64,000 nucleotides of DNA from Aradus depressus (GCA_963662175.1 OY759224.1:20841489-20905488); one strand, 5' to 3'; numbered from the stretch's first letter, positions 32,996-44,239 are shown. Notes: a model not told the origin generated them from the sequence alone. Translations and numbers: made by a program.

Positions 32996-33521
32996 CTAGC
33001 AGTAATACCCGGCGTTGCCCGGGGAACTTTGACTTTTCTCCCAATATCTCCTGTAAGGCTATTCAGTTCCTCGACAGTACATTCATGATGTTATAATTTT
33101 CAATTATTCATACGGAATAAGGCCTATAGTCCTTCAACTGTAGTAACGCTAGCTTTGGAGCTAAAACTAATTTATTCAAAAAGATTTCTCATTAATCGTT
33201 GCAATGGTTTTCGAGTTACAAAGATTGCGTGAGTGGATGCTGGGATGGACCAGGGGTTGAAAAAAAAATAGACCTTAACCTTCCGGTAGATAAAACTTAT
33301 CTATTCAAAAAGATTCCTCATTAATCATTGCAGTGGTTTTTGAGTTACAAAGATTGCGTGGGTGGATGGGGATGGACCAGATATTGAGGTACTAATACGC
33401 CTATAACCTTCCACAGACGATGACGAACAAATTGAAAAAAAAATTAATCAAATCCATCAAGCCGTTCGTGAGTTATAGCGGTACAACGCACAGACATTTT
33501 CAGCTTTATATATATGATTGT
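32996..33521. repeat. Dispersed repeat with 'CCCGGCGTTGCCCGGG' and 'TTTATATATATGATT' ends
   Basis: Starts AGCAGTAATACCCGGCGTTG and ends CAGCTTTATATATATGATTG. Internal near-duplicate modules (TTTATTCAAAAAGATTTCTC / CTATTCAAAAAGATTCCTCA) each precede GAGTTACAAAGATTGCGTG. This layout is widespread in insect genomes, probably as a LINE-derived or MITE family. No ORF. Confidence 0.55.
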
Positions 33522-33538
33522 TAAAATAATGAACTTAC

Positions 33539-33651
33539 TTGTATTTTTGAAGCAGCAACATCCGCTTGATCGCGGTTTAAACCAAGATTATCCAAGAAAG
33601 TGACAAACACTTTTGCACAACTCACAACTTTTTCTACTTCGTCCAAAGCCA
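33539..33651 (-). CDS. RIIa/IQ protein, exon 3
   Basis: Acceptor TTCATGTTGCAG and donor CAA/GTAAGTT. Two bases plus 37 codons encode ALDEVEKVVSCAKVFVTFLD and then NLGLNRDQADVAASKIQ, ending at the first IQ dipeptide. The helical linker sits between the RIIa domain and the IQ motifs. Confidence 0.9.
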
Positions 33652-33969
33652 CTGCAACATGAAAAATTTAATAATAATTTCAAATATAATCTAACAGTAA
33701 TTTAAATAATTAAAACTAATAATAATAATACAGATCATTAAAAATCACTCGACCTAAATGTGTAACCGCGATTGCTGGCACAACTTTGATAAAACAAAAT
33801 TAGCTGCAACAAAAGTATTCTAATATACAAATCTATAAATTGCGTAACTAACTCAGTCATTTAGACAAACAATCATCGCAAAAACTCACATATAAAGGCA
33901 GAATTAAGGGGTTAACATAACAAGAAACAAACTATAAAATATAAATTATATAAAAATAGAGGAGCGTGT

Positions 33970-34425
33970 ATCTATGGTGACAGGGAATAAGTTGTTAAGT
34001 CGTAAATTGGCCAAAATGAGTTAAGTGTACTGTGATCATCTGCCAAGCCATCTGCGCACTGTGAAGAAGTTGGGAGCTCAGAACTCTAATACTTTCGGAA
34101 TTATAAAGATGTGGGTTTCTTGGTATCTCATAAAATTGTGTATGTTCTCGAATAAATCAACTTAATCTATTTCTTTGAGGAATCATTCACGAGATAATTG
34201 CATTTATTCACTACGGCAGACTACTCCAAGTGAAGTGGCCGTTTTCGGTTAAATCAACTTGCTCAACTTTAGAGAGGCATCATTCACGAGTATTTCAAAA
34301 AGTATAGTTAATTAATAATTAAGTAAGTGATGGGGAATGATTAGCTAACTAAGGGAAAATCCAAGAAAGGATTAACAATATTCATTTTCAGTCAATCCTA
34401 TGGATTTAGAAGGTATATTACCTTA
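33970..34425 (+). repeat. Second copy of the 16090-16670 repeat
   Basis: Colinear with the first copy, same orientation, but without the duplicated GCACTGTGAAGAAG module. Confidence 0.8.
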
Positions 34426-34430
34426 GAATT

Positions 34431-34930
34431 TTGAAGGACGGCGTGCTTAAGGTTTTTTTCACTTCCCAGATAAAAAAACCTAAGGGCCTCGGCCGGCTTT
34501 GGAACTAATGTATTATTCAGATAAACAATAATATATTTTTTTTAATAAATAAGTAATGCGGGTTCTAATCTCTTCAAATGTGACGATGTACGATGTTTTG
34601 TACTCGTTAAAGACCTCTACTCTTGGTAACTAAATTTGGGTAAGCAAAATTTAAGATTTAAGAGTCAGGCTCATGTCCACCAGAGCGACGAAAGAGCGCT
34701 CTGGTAGTAGGCGATACCTAATAACAATAATATAATAAATAAATAATATAAGATATATAAATATCAATTTTTAATTTTATATTTTTAATTGTAAATATTT
34801 TGATTTATATTTCTGTAGAAAAATGTCCTTTGTTTACTATGAAATTTCGTATCAATACATTCATTACGTCAGTTAGATTTGTTGTGTTAAGCCTCCACCC
34901 TAATCCCCTCCTTGTTTTCGTCTGATTTGG
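34431..34930 (-). repeat. Inverted copy of the 4600-5070 repeat, with SINE fragments
   Basis: A SINE 5' fragment (34431-34504, minus), then AATAATATATTTTTTTTAAT and a plus-strand SINE 3' fragment (34558-34718), then CAATTTTTAATTTTATATTT...GCCTCCACCCTAATCCCCTC. It mirrors the order at 4600-5070. Confidence 0.75.
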
Positions 34931-35550
34931 CACATATGAATTGTGTCGATACATTCATTCTTGCGGGAGTTATCATGTTCACAGGCACATAAACAAATTT
35001 TTTTTTTTTTCCATATTTGGAATCTAAAGGTCGGAAAATAAGAAACATCGAATTATTGACCGATTACATAACTTCCCCTATACTTCGCTAGGGAAGTAAA
35101 AAGTCTTTCTCTTTGTGAACATGATAACTATCAATAGATGCATGTATCGGCACGAAATTTTATATATCGGCCGGTGATAAGAGGAACATCAGAAGAGGAA
35201 TCGACACAAAAACCCCAATAACTGCCGATGTAATGAATTTATCGACATGAAATTTTATATTTAAACTCAAAACAACATCTCAGGCACATAATAATTTTCC
35301 GTGAAATAGATCGAAGGGAAGGGGGAGATCAGAGAAGAGAGACTCGACTCAAAAACCCTAATAACTGCAATAAAATAAATGTATCAATGCAAAAATTAGT
35401 GTGAGGTTTCAGAAGCCTGTAGTTTAACTCAACTATTGATTATTAGCTGACAATCGTTTGGTTTTGAAGGGGGAGCGAAAAAGTAATTAATTGAGGTGAG
35501 GATTTTTTTTAAATTTTATGATAATCGACTTATTTAAATAGTCGATAAGA
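34931..35550. repeat. Dispersed 'AAGTATAGGGGAAG' family, two overlapping copies
   Basis: TAACTTCCCCTATACTTCGC at about 35071 and the associated AATAACTGCCGATGTAATGA and GATCAGAGAAGAGAGACTC modules. Confidence 0.55.
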
Positions 35551-35619
35551 AAAATCAATCTTGGGACAACTTATTTATATCAAAGGGATAGTCCTCACGA
35601 CGTCAATTGAAACACGAAC

Positions 35620-35704
35620 CTTTGGATGCTGCCTGGGTCTTCACAAGCGATTCCAGATACTCACAAATAAACGCAAGAATGTTCATTGGTTGACTTCGAA
35701 GTAC
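35620..35704 (-). CDS. RIIa/IQ protein, exon 2 (second half of RIIa domain)
   Basis: Acceptor TTTCCTGATTTCAG and donor AAAG/GTTCGT. 28 codons plus one base encode VLRSQPMNILAFICEYLESL and then VKTQAASK. This is the V-L-R-x-Q-P...ilaFa.eYle.L helix of the dimerisation/docking domain that binds A-kinase anchoring protein helices. It follows exon 1 in phase 0 and completes the domain. Confidence 0.92.
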
Positions 35705-35781
35705 CTGAAATCAGGAAACCCTTACAACAAGTTATTAATGTATGTTTCTCCTTATACATATATCTATAGGGTGCTCAGACA

Positions 35782-36300
35782 GGGGCGTAGCCAAGATTTT
35801 GAGCAGGGGGGGGGGGGGGGCAAAGTTAGGCTACGAGGGTATAGACTCCCGGGGGCACAGCCCGCAGTTTCCATGGTTAGCGTTTTAGACTTTTTTGTTA
35901 TTAATTTGGGAGACTCGGACATCTAGAAGCTCCCCTTGAGGTAACCACTGACAGTAATACTTAAATTGACTTTACATGAACAGCAAAAATGCAGAGCGCA
36001 GCAACAGCAAATGCACTCTGTGCTGCGCTTTGCATTTTTACTGCGCATGTAAAATCCGCTTCAAGAGTATAAATTATAACAAAAATGACGATTTTGAGCG
36101 AGGAAATGAAATGATCGAATTCATATATATTTAAATAAATGTAATATGACTTGTTTTGTACATGTTCATTTATGTAACAGCTGACTGCTGATTTAGGAAT
36201 CAGACGCACGGGAAATTTGAAGATCCTATTGGTAACTTGCAAGCAATCCATTTTTAATAAAAACTATTTTTTTAGTTTATCTAATTTTTATCTTGTTTTT
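35782..36300 (+). mobile_element. Non-autonomous DNA element ending GGGGCGTAGCC; partner of 24640-25200
   Basis: Starts CAGGGGCGTAGCCAAGATTT with a 14-base G-run at 35807-35820, contains the GCAAATGCAC / GCGCTTTGCATTTTTACTGC hairpin and ends in the TTTTTAATAAAAACTATTTT block. A G at several positions distinguishes it from the partner. Confidence 0.65.
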
Positions 36301-36704
36301 TTGCTCTGGCCAGGGGGAGGGCACGCGCGCAATTTTCATGTTGATACATCATTACATTGGAAGTTACGTTGTTTTTTTTTTTTTTTTTTGATTTGTCTGA
36401 AAGTCGTCCCTATGAAGTTCTGGTTATACATATAAATTTTCATGTTGATACATTCATTTTATAGGAAGTTATCGCGTTCACAAACAAATACAAAGATTTA
36501 TTTTTTTCATTTATGGAATCAGGGGGTAACATGAAATGAAAACTGAACGTTGAATTTCTGATCGATTACATAATTTCCCCTGTACTTAGAATTAAAGGGG
36601 TTGTAAAAGTTTATATAATCATAAGTCCGGAAATGCTTCTTTAAAAAATTATAGAGAGCTTGATAATTTATATTGACTACTTCTACAAAAATATATACAG
36701 TTAG

Positions 36705-36938
36705 TTATTGTGACCCATGCCCGGGCTTTAACTATGAGGTCATATCGCCTACTACCGCAGCGCTCTTTTGTCGCTCTGATAGTCATGAGGCCGACTCCAC
36801 AATAGGAGTCTTAAATTAAGTCACCCAAATTTTATTACCTAGAGTAGGGGGTCTTTAACAAGTACCTGACATCGTACGGGCTCGGGACCATTGCTTTACG
36901 CCCCATCTGAAAGGACGGTGTGCTCAATATTTTTTTCA
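36705..36938 (-). mobile_element. SINE with (AACT) tail, head missing
   Basis: ACAGTTAGTTATTGTGACCC to GACGGTGTGCTCAA. It lies only about 40 bases downstream of exon 1 of the RIIa/IQ gene, within its first intron. Confidence 0.85.
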
Positions 36939-36979
36939 GAACAATAATAATTATATCAATAAAAATAAATAATGTTTAC

Positions 36980-37069
36980 CTCTCTGGCAATATCGCTCAT
37001 CAATTCAGGAAGGCCGTTCGGTACAGGATACACCAACCGTTCTCCATGGATTTGTAGTGTATAGTTCAT
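36980..37069 (-). CDS. RIIa/IQ protein (SPA17-like), first coding exon
   Basis: Gene-level call. Five exons on the minus strand (36980-37069, 35620-35704, 33539-33651, 31960-32017, 28674-28780) join in frame with GT-AG junctions to give 151 residues so far. This exon encodes MNYTLQIHGERLVYPVPNGL followed by PELMSDIARE: the 'vP.GLpeLm.diaRE' first helix of the PKA RIIa docking domain, including the Pro-Asn-Gly-Leu turn. RIIa plus IQ is the architecture of the sperm/ciliary protein SPA17 and relatives (ROPN1, CABYR), which dock A-kinase anchoring proteins in flagella. Tissue and function are inferred from that family. The introns are packed with SINEs, repeats and a hammerhead foldback. The 3' end is not found. 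Confidence 0.92.
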
Positions 37070-37249
37070 TTTATATTTATATTTTAAACATAAATCAATA
37101 TATAGTTGTTAAAATAAGAGCGTTAATTAGGTTAATTCTTAATAATAAACATTATTTCCTTGCAATATTGAAAACAGCTGTTTCATGGCTACATGAAAGC
37201 AAGTGTACATTTTTGTGCTCATAATTTATTTTTAAATCTATAAAAAATC

Positions 37250-39105
37250 TAAGTAAAAAATGCACCAAAAGGGAGCAGTAAGATGTCCTCTGGAGTCTAG
37301 TACGAGGAGTGTGCCAATGTGGACATCCCAGCGATGCAGTTGGATAGCGGCTTCTCCGAGGTGAGGAAGCGACCAGCCTCGCAGCAGGAGCCAGGGCCCA
37401 GCCAGCAACCCGCAGCCCAATACGACATATTGACTTGATTCGTGACGAACTTGCCTAAAACTTGACAATACCTCTCTCTTATAACCCGACCGATGACCTA
37501 GACAGGACAATGACACTTCTTACCATTCCATAAAGAGCGCAGTCAAGAAGGAGATAAATACCCCGACGTACATCCTACCCCTAATTGAAGAAAAAATAGG
37601 CTTCGCTGCAGCTGGCCCAAATTTGTAAAAGGACACTAGCAGGATCCTAAGGCAAGACCATTTTCATCCCTCCCCTGAGACATGGTGACCTGATAGCTAC
37701 CTCAGACGAAGAGAAGTGCGCCATATGTTCTGTCTATCTCCAAGCTACCTTAAATCCCAGCCATCCGGGAGTCAGGGATACCGAGCTACTGATAGAAGAA
37801 GCCATTAGTTAGGAGCTGCTCAACACAGAACTGCCCTTAAAGTTCGTCACTCCAGAGGAAATCAGGACAGCTATAAGGGATCTCCCGGGAAGAAAGGCAC
37901 CAGATAGGAATTTAATACCAAATCTCGTCCTGAAGAACCTGTCGAAGGGCGTAGGGCGTACAATGGATGCTTCAGAGCTTGTTATTTTCCAAGCCAATGG
38001 AAAAATTCTGTCGTTCTCATTTTCCATAAGCCCGGAAAACCAAAAGATCAACCGTCAAGCTACCGTCTTATAAGTCTCTTGAACAGTCAAAATGGCTTGA
38101 GAGAATGATCTACGGTAGGCTACTGAAGTTTGTGGGGGTTTCGAGGCGAAGCAATATTCTGCGGCCGTGTTCCTGGATGAACGAACTTTCCAGGTTAATG
38201 TTAACTCTTGCCTTAGCGGTCGGAGAATTGTCGGTGCAGGAGCCCCGAGGTTCGATCCTCAGTCCCATTCTCTTCAGTCTAATCTGTCACGATATACCTA
38301 GGCCTTCAGGTTTGCCACTGACGACCTATGGCGATGACAGGGTCCTCATAGCTCAGGACTGTGATCTTCATAGGACCGTGCGCACTCTTCAAAAGGGTCT
38401 GGATGTCTTGGCAAACTGGATTAACAGGTGGAAGGTGGGACTTAATGCGAACAAAAAACTAAGGTTTTCGCAATTCGACGCATAAACCATGATACACTGA
38501 CAACGCTAAACATCAACCACAAAAACATCCCTAGGACACCAACACACCAGGCGGTGAAGTATCCAGAAGTGCTCCTAGACACCAAACTGACCTGAGGCCA
38601 ACACATTAACTCCAAATTGACACATGCCTACACTAGACTCTCCTCACTCTACCCACTTCTCAACAAGAACACTACACTCCGCCATGAATGTGCCACATCG
38701 CACTCATACGGCCACTCAACACATAAGCCTGTCCTATTTGCCTCAGCACAAGTCACACCAACATTAAGAAACTGGTCAGGTTCGAAAAGAAAGTTCTCTG
38801 CCTTATCGTAAACGCGCCTTGGGTGGTAAGGATTTCTCAGATACGCAGGGAACTGGGTGATCCCGACTTTGGAGGCTTCATATTGGAGTTAGCGGCAAAG
38901 TTCAGGACTGGGCTACAAAGTGTTTCTGGAGCCGCTACCTTTGTCATTGGGGAACCTCTGCTACACCGTCGTCTGAAGCCCCGGCTTCTACAGGACATCA
39001 TCTTTTCACAATATATATATATTTTTTTTTTTGTTTCAAATTTTGTATAGCGCCCCTTGCGCTGAACCAAATAGTTTTTTATTTTCCAATATTAATAAAA
39101 ATGTA
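37250..39105 (+). pseudogene. Degenerate LINE (Jockey-like) reverse transcriptase
   Basis: Pieces of a non-LTR retrotransposon in broken frames: near 37850-37990 'EEIRTAIRDLPGRKAPD.NLIPN'-like, 38105-38485 with VQEPRGSILSPILFSLICHD and the active-site YGDDR (normally YADDT), and 38823-39010 with the C-terminal GEPLLHRRLKPRLLQDI. Stops and frameshifts throughout. It is related to, but much older than, the copy at 47950. AATAAA lies near 39092. Confidence 0.85.
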
Positions 39106-39129
39106 CGGACCATATGTTTAAGTTACGTT

Positions 39130-39448
39130 AGTTAGTTATTGATACCCATGCCCATGCTTCGACTACGAGGTCATATCGCCTACTAACAGAGCGCTCTCTC
39201 GTCACTCTAGTGGACATGAGGCCGACTCTATTATGGAAGTCCTAAATTTGTATTCACCTAGGGTAAGGGTGTCTTTAACGATACCTGACACCGTATAGGC
39301 TCGGAACCATCGCTTTACGTCCCATCCGAAGGACGGCATGCTCCAGGTTTTTTCACCTCTCAGATAAAAAAAAACCTAGGGGCTTCAGTCGACTTTCTAG
39401 CCCGCGATCCGGAACTCAGTAAGCAAGCACGCTATCTCTGAGCTACTT
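39130..39448 (-). mobile_element. SINE with (AACT) tail
   Basis: From TTAGTTAGTTATTGATACCC through all blocks to the tRNA head AGTAAGCAAGCACGCTATCT / CTGAGCTAC, with scattered substitutions. Confidence 0.85.
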
Positions 39449-39691
39449 TATATCGTCGCTTATATCGTCTCAATTTAACTTAACGATGTCTATTCTTCAG
39501 ACAATTTCTTCTAACCATACATGATTCGGGTGTTGAGGCGGAGCCCCCCGTCCGAGCAGGGACAACATAATTTTGTTTTTCTATTCTTTTTTTTAATTTG
39601 TTGCTTTAATTAACTTTTTATTTAAATTTTTTTAATACAATTATCTTTTCTTTACTTTTTTTGCCAACGACCGAACGATATGGACTCATGA

Positions 39692-41820
39692 TCACTTTGG
39701 TTTTTTTTCCACCTTTTCTTTCCACAAGTCGGCTGTCCCTTTAAGATACTGTTTGTTGCGACGATACTCGAGAGCAAAAACCCTTGTTTTCTCCAACCAC
39801 TTCCTCAAATTTTCTACATCTATCGGCTCCCCGGCTTTCTTCTCAGCTTCTTGGCAAGTTTTTTCTATCCAGTTCGCCCATTCCTCCGCTAGATTGACCA
39901 CTCCTGCAGCCCACTGAGACCATTCTTTCATTTCTTCTGGTTTGACAGGTCCTTCTTTTGGCCGCCAGCATAAATCTGTCGGAGCTACAGGCACTCTACT
40001 AGCCCGAGCCTCTTTTGTCTTTTGAAAGGCGGTCTTGGAATCAATCCTATTCACGTCATAGTGACCTTTGTGCTTCTTAATAAGGAAGGTCATTTTTCTT
40101 GAAGCGAGAACGGAAGGAGGGACGGTTGCCATAACGTCGATATCTTTCTCCGCCTCGCAGATCAGGTCGTCCATCCAGGAGGAGACCTTGTCAGAGACGC
40201 GGTCGATGGCTTCAGTAGTACCAGGCTCTTCACCGAACTCATCCTTTAGCTCCTCTCCGATGACTCCCACCAAAACTCCCTGTAGATCAGTATCTGCTCC
40301 TTCAGCCCCCGCTATGATCCCTGCCAAGTCCCCTTCTTCTTCTCCTCCTGCTCCTGCTCCTAGTCCAGTTCCTGTACCTCGTCCTTCGTCTCCCACAAGT
40401 TCCTCCGAAACTCCGTTAATGCCTATCTCTTTTCCACTACCTGTCATACTTGATGGTTTACTACCGACAGGTGTTGCAGGTTTACTACCTGTAGGGGTTC
40501 CAGGTTTACTACCTTTGGGGGTTCCAGGTTTACTACCTGTAGGTGTTGCAGGTTTACTACCAGCGGGGGTTGCATGTTTACTAGCTTCGGAGCTTGGAGG
40601 CTTGCTTGGAGGTTTGCTACCACCATCAACGCTTGGAGCTTTACTTGGAGTCTTGACTTCAGTCTCACTAGAGGGTTTGCTAACTTCATGTTTGCTGCCA
40701 GGCTGACTTGATTTGCTACCAACCTGACTTGATGGTTTGCTGACAGCCGGACTTGCTGGCTTACTGGGAGGCTTGCTGGTAGGTTGACTTGTTGGTTTGC
40801 TAGTTGGCTGACTAGCTGGTTTGCTAGTTGGCTGACTTGGAGGTTTGCTGGTGGGCTGACTTGGAGGTTTGCTGGTGGGCTGACTTGGAGGTTTGCTGGT
40901 GGGCTCACTAGAAGGTTTGCTGGTGGGCTGACTAGGAGGTTTGCTGGTGGGCTGACTTGGAGGTTTGCTGGTGGGCTGACTTGGAGGTTTGCTGGTGGGC
41001 TGACTAGGAGGTTTGCTGCCAATGGGACTTGTTGGTTTGCTGCCCGCCTGACTCGGTGGTTTGCTACCCGCCTGACTCGGTGGTTTGCTGGTGGGTTGAC
41101 TGGGTGGTTTGCTGGTGGGCTGACTAGGAGGTTTGCTGCCAGTGGGAGTTGTTGGTTTGCTGCCCGCCTGACTCGGTGGTTTGCTGCCCGCCTGACTCGG
41201 TGGTTTGCTACCCGCCTGACTTGTTGGTTTGCTGCCAGTGGGACTTGTTGGTTTGCTACCCGCCTGACTTGGAGGTTTGCTGGGAGGCTTGCTGCCAGGC
41301 GGACTTGACGGTTTGGGCTCCTTCGATTTTTCAGGAGACATCGGCTTTGACACATCCTCTTGGGGTTTACCAGAAGGTTTAGGTTTGGCAGGCCGAGGTT
41401 TTGCTGGGGGCCGGCCACCAGCTCCAGACCCCTCATCCGAGCCCAGTGTACCCGCTTTACTCACAAACTCTTTACATAACTCTTTATCTGTCTCGGCCAT
41501 TATCCCAGCTAACCAGACAGCAATACGATCAGCGGCGAACACTTGGATACGTTGAACTCTATTTGAAGGATTCGATATAGCGCATTGTTCTCCCGTAATA
41601 TCCCCGAAGTGTCCATTCAGTATCTCAGAAATGATCCTTGTTCTTTGAGTTCGCCTTGTACATAACATCATGACAACGTAATCAGTTATTTTACAAGACA
41701 ATATTCTAGTAAACTCCTTAATCCACTGATGCCTTATACCAAGCTGTATCGTTCCACAAGGTTTTTTCTTAGCAAATGCACCTTTTATCTTTTGTTCAGC
41801 AATAAACTCCTCAGCTTCTC
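39692..41820 (-). CDS. Large Ser-Lys-Pro-Pro repeat protein, 3' terminal exon
   Basis: After acceptor ATGATTCTAG the frame encodes EAEEFIAEQKIKGAFAKKKP and QLGIRHQWIKEFTRI, then meets a break (see 41650-41745). The following 2-kb frame runs to the stop at 39692. It has a folded start (RIISEILNGHFGDITGEQC, FAADRIAVWLAGIMAE), then roughly 300 residues of eight-residue SKPPSQPT/SKPPSQAG-type repeats, then a Gly/Glu-rich acidic stretch, then a helical Trp-rich end (EEWANWIEKTCQEAEKKAG). The repeat is encoded by a 24-nt minisatellite, so its length may vary between individuals. Disordered middle, acidic linker and structured ends suggest a scaffold or structural protein. Family unknown. AATAAA lies at 39617-39622 (minus). 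Confidence 0.85.
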
Positions 41821-41894
41821 TAGAATCATAAGGTACATTGTTCTTGAAACATTAATAATACAAATAATTCCAATATAATTATTCAAAGGAGTAC

Positions 41895-41996
41895 CTGAGG
41901 GACATTCCAAACTCATCCATTAGCATTTTTTTCAACCTTTCAATCATATCTGGAGTAAGCAAATTCCATATTTCTGACAGGAAATCGTGTATGTAC
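41895..41996 (-). CDS. Ser-Lys-Pro repeat protein, upstream exon
   Basis: Acceptor TTTTCTTTAAG and donor CAG/GTACTC. One base, 33 codons and two bases encode YIHDFLSEIWNLLTPDMIER and then LKKMLMDEFGMSL. It joins to the next exon across a 74-nt intron, giving ...SLREAEEF. Its incoming phase matches the exon at 43393-43512. Confidence 0.85.
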
Positions 41997-42290
41997 CTTA
42001 AAGAAAATGAAAAAAATTAATACAAATAATTTAATTGTTATACTTCTCTCCCTAGATTTCAACTCCTACTTTCACACTACAAAGCGGTTGCTATGACCAC
42101 TTGGCTATGAGGAAGTCTGAAATCTATTATGTAACTAGCTATATAAGACCGTCGGCCGACAGGCGAGCTATATTTTAATAATTAAAAATAAATAAAGTTG
42201 TTTAGTAACATTTATTTCAAGTTTTTAAATCACTTAAATATATATATATTATTAAACAAAATTGTCTTCATCAGGTAGCCTTTCTATTCT

Positions 42291-42637
42291 GGGTTAGGTT
42301 AGGTTTCATGACTCATGCCCGGGCTTTAACTACGAGGTCATATCGCCTACTACCAGAGCGCTCTTTCGTCACTCTGGTGGACATGAGCCCGACTCTACTG
42401 TGGGAGTCCTAAATTTTGCCTACCCTAAATTTTTATTCACCTAGGGTAGGGGTCTTTAACGAGTACCTGACATCGTACAGGCTCGGGACCATCGCTTAAC
42501 GTCCCATCCGAAGGACGGCGTGCTTAAGTTTATTTTACCTCCCAGATAAAATAAACTAAGGGCCTCGGTCGGGCTACGAACCCACGACCTTCAGCTCAGA
42601 AGTCAAGCACGCTTACCACTGAGCTACCGGCGCCCTC
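42291..42637 (-). mobile_element. Full-length young SINE with target duplication
   Basis: Nearly identical to the copies at 12841 and 47394. The tail is GGGTTAGGTTAGGTTTCATG in reverse. TTCTATTCT flanks it on both sides. It sits in the intron between two exons of the Ser-Lys-Pro repeat gene. Confidence 0.92.
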
Positions 42638-42913
42638 TTCTATTCTGTATACAGTAATCTCCTTTATTATTATTAATCTGCGCCTATCCAAATTAGCCCT
42701 CTAGGATCTCCATAGACCTGCATCCATCAGGTATCCATGACCCTATATATATATATATCTATTTGGATGGGCGCAAATTTATAATAATAAAGGTCGAGAT
42801 TGCTGTATACGGAATAAAAAGGTTATGTGATGAAGACAATTTTGTTTTATAATTTAGTTAGGAGGTTTGTGAAGTGCAAAAAATGAAATAGTTGGGTAAT
42901 TTGGGAGCTATTA

Positions 42914-43168
42914 TTAGATAGAATTTTGGAAATATCCACGCTGGGGTCTATATGACACGCATTCAGTTAGAATGTGTCTGACAGACAGTCCGACCTCGCA
43001 GGACTGACACAGAGTAGGGGGTTCCTGATCCATCAGATATCCATGGGTCAGCCTGGTCTGTCCTATACGTAACCGAGTCAAAATTACTTCTTCTGTCCTT
43101 TTTTCTGTTATTGAGGTGTTCCAGACTCGAATGAAGCTTTGGATAATCCTTAGCTTATTATCGGCCAT
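42914..43168 (-). pseudogene. LINE C-terminal fragment (post-RNase H region)
   Basis: The minus-strand frame reads EEVILTRLRIGQTRLTHGYL, then CQSCEVGLSVRHILTECVSY. This is the 'R.ee..l.RLRiGHt.lTH.yLl...p..C..C....tv.HiL.eC..y' end found in I/Jockey-type LINE polyproteins. No reverse transcriptase adjoins it, so it is a remnant. Confidence 0.85.
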
Positions 43169-43392
43169 TCCAAGCCACTGAATCTGTCATTTCATCCATA
43201 CTTTTTCCTTCTGGTTTCTTCTAAATGACCCAAGGATTTATTTATATTTATTATTATTTTACTGTTTACTTAGCTTAAATTGATTCTATACGAGCCAAAA
43301 CGTAAAGATAATGTTTAAACAAGATGCTGAAGTTAATAGATAAAAATATGTAAATAGATATAAATCACAGCCCTAAATATTAGTGTAGATAC

Positions 43393-43512
43393 CTCTGATC
43401 CCATTTCGTGACAGTGCCCTTACAGGTTCTCATGATATGACAACGTTTTTTTGATTTTGCATAATAAATTCTTGTCGTTTCTGGCATTCCTGTGTCAGTA
43501 TTCCATCGATAC
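43393..43512 (-). CDS. Ser-Lys-Pro repeat protein, internal exon
   Basis: Acceptor TTGAATCTTACAG and donor CAGAG/GTATCT. One base, 39 codons and two bases encode YRWNTDTGMPETTRIYYAKS, then KKRCHIMRTCKGTVTKWDQ. Less AT-rich than its flanks. In phase with the exon at 41895-41996. The preceding exon, which must end with two bases, was not found; the possible first exon at 49915 ends in phase 0, so at least one more small exon should lie between. Confidence 0.8.
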
Positions 43513-44100
43513 CTGTAAGATTCAAAGTTAATTTCATTTAAATTCAGGAAAAACTATATTAATATTGTAACAAAATTAATTATTTATGATCATTGATGAT
43601 CTAGAAGGTACTAAGTTTCATTTTGTAACCTTAATATTTGAACTTACTTATTTTTCCGATTTAATAATCTATTTCTCTACTAGTAACTTAACCGACACTA
43701 CAGTAAGACATTTTTTTTATTCACTATTTTCAGATAGTACATATACCTACTACCAGTTCAAAAGAAAACTTGGAAAAACCGAAATACGATGAAAAAAACT
43801 TTTTATAATATTTTTATATTTATATAACTAACAAAAATCATCTTATTCCAAAAAGAACAACATTAACATATTTTAAAAAATCAAATACTAGAAAACTGGG
43901 TCAAATAATCTCTGAAAGCAACTATTTACATCTTAACATCTTGTACACTAAAATACATAAAACAACTGACTGACTTACAAATATCCGGTATAAATAGGAT
44001 TTACTAAAATATAGAACATTCCAAGAATTATTATTGGTCATATTTAATTGAAAACGAACTGTCTGAAAGGGCTCAATGAATCGATGAATAAGGAAGAATG
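43513..44100. other. Intron-like AT-rich sequence
   Basis: No recognised exon. A good donor (TTT/GTAAGTCAG near 43980 on minus) has no phase-compatible exon upstream. Confidence 0.4.
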
Positions 44101-44104
44101 AATA

Positions 44105-44145
44105 GCAACTGGTTTTCAACGCAACAGCGTCATCATCAGTGGCAC
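44105..44145 (-). ncRNA. Hammerhead ribozyme motif, decayed 3' side
   Basis: Minus strand: GTGCCA, core CTGATGA, stem II ACGC-TGTT-GCGT (perfect four pairs), GAAA, then AACCAGTT. The base after stem III is G, which is not permitted at the cleavage site, and the 3' arm of stem I is not recognisable, so this copy is probably dead. Confidence 0.6.
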
Positions 44146-44239
44146 ATCACCCTCATAGTGTGGTAATGATGCAGTTGAATTGAAAAGGTGGGAAGACAAC
44201 GTATTTTATTTCTATGAGAAATCTCTCCCCACATCTTAC

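Noticed and set aside
35561..35926. Plus-strand 121-codon frame
   Set aside because: Overlaps exon 2 of the RIIa/IQ gene in antisense and then runs into a G-run and a transposon end.
40068..41436. Long overlapping open frames on plus and minus strands (212, 330 and 174 codons)
   Set aside because: They are shadow frames of the 24-nt repeat in the Ser-Lys-Pro gene; a period divisible by three keeps all frames open.
42290..42310. Telomeric repeat array (TTAGG)
   Set aside because: Only two to three units, always attached to SINE 3' ends, so it is a SINE tail rather than an interstitial telomere.
43271..43330. Second mariner fragment similar to 26704-26760
   Set aside because: The shared TTGATTCTATA(T/C)G(G/A)GCCAAAACG segment is too short and outside recognisable transposase sequence to classify.
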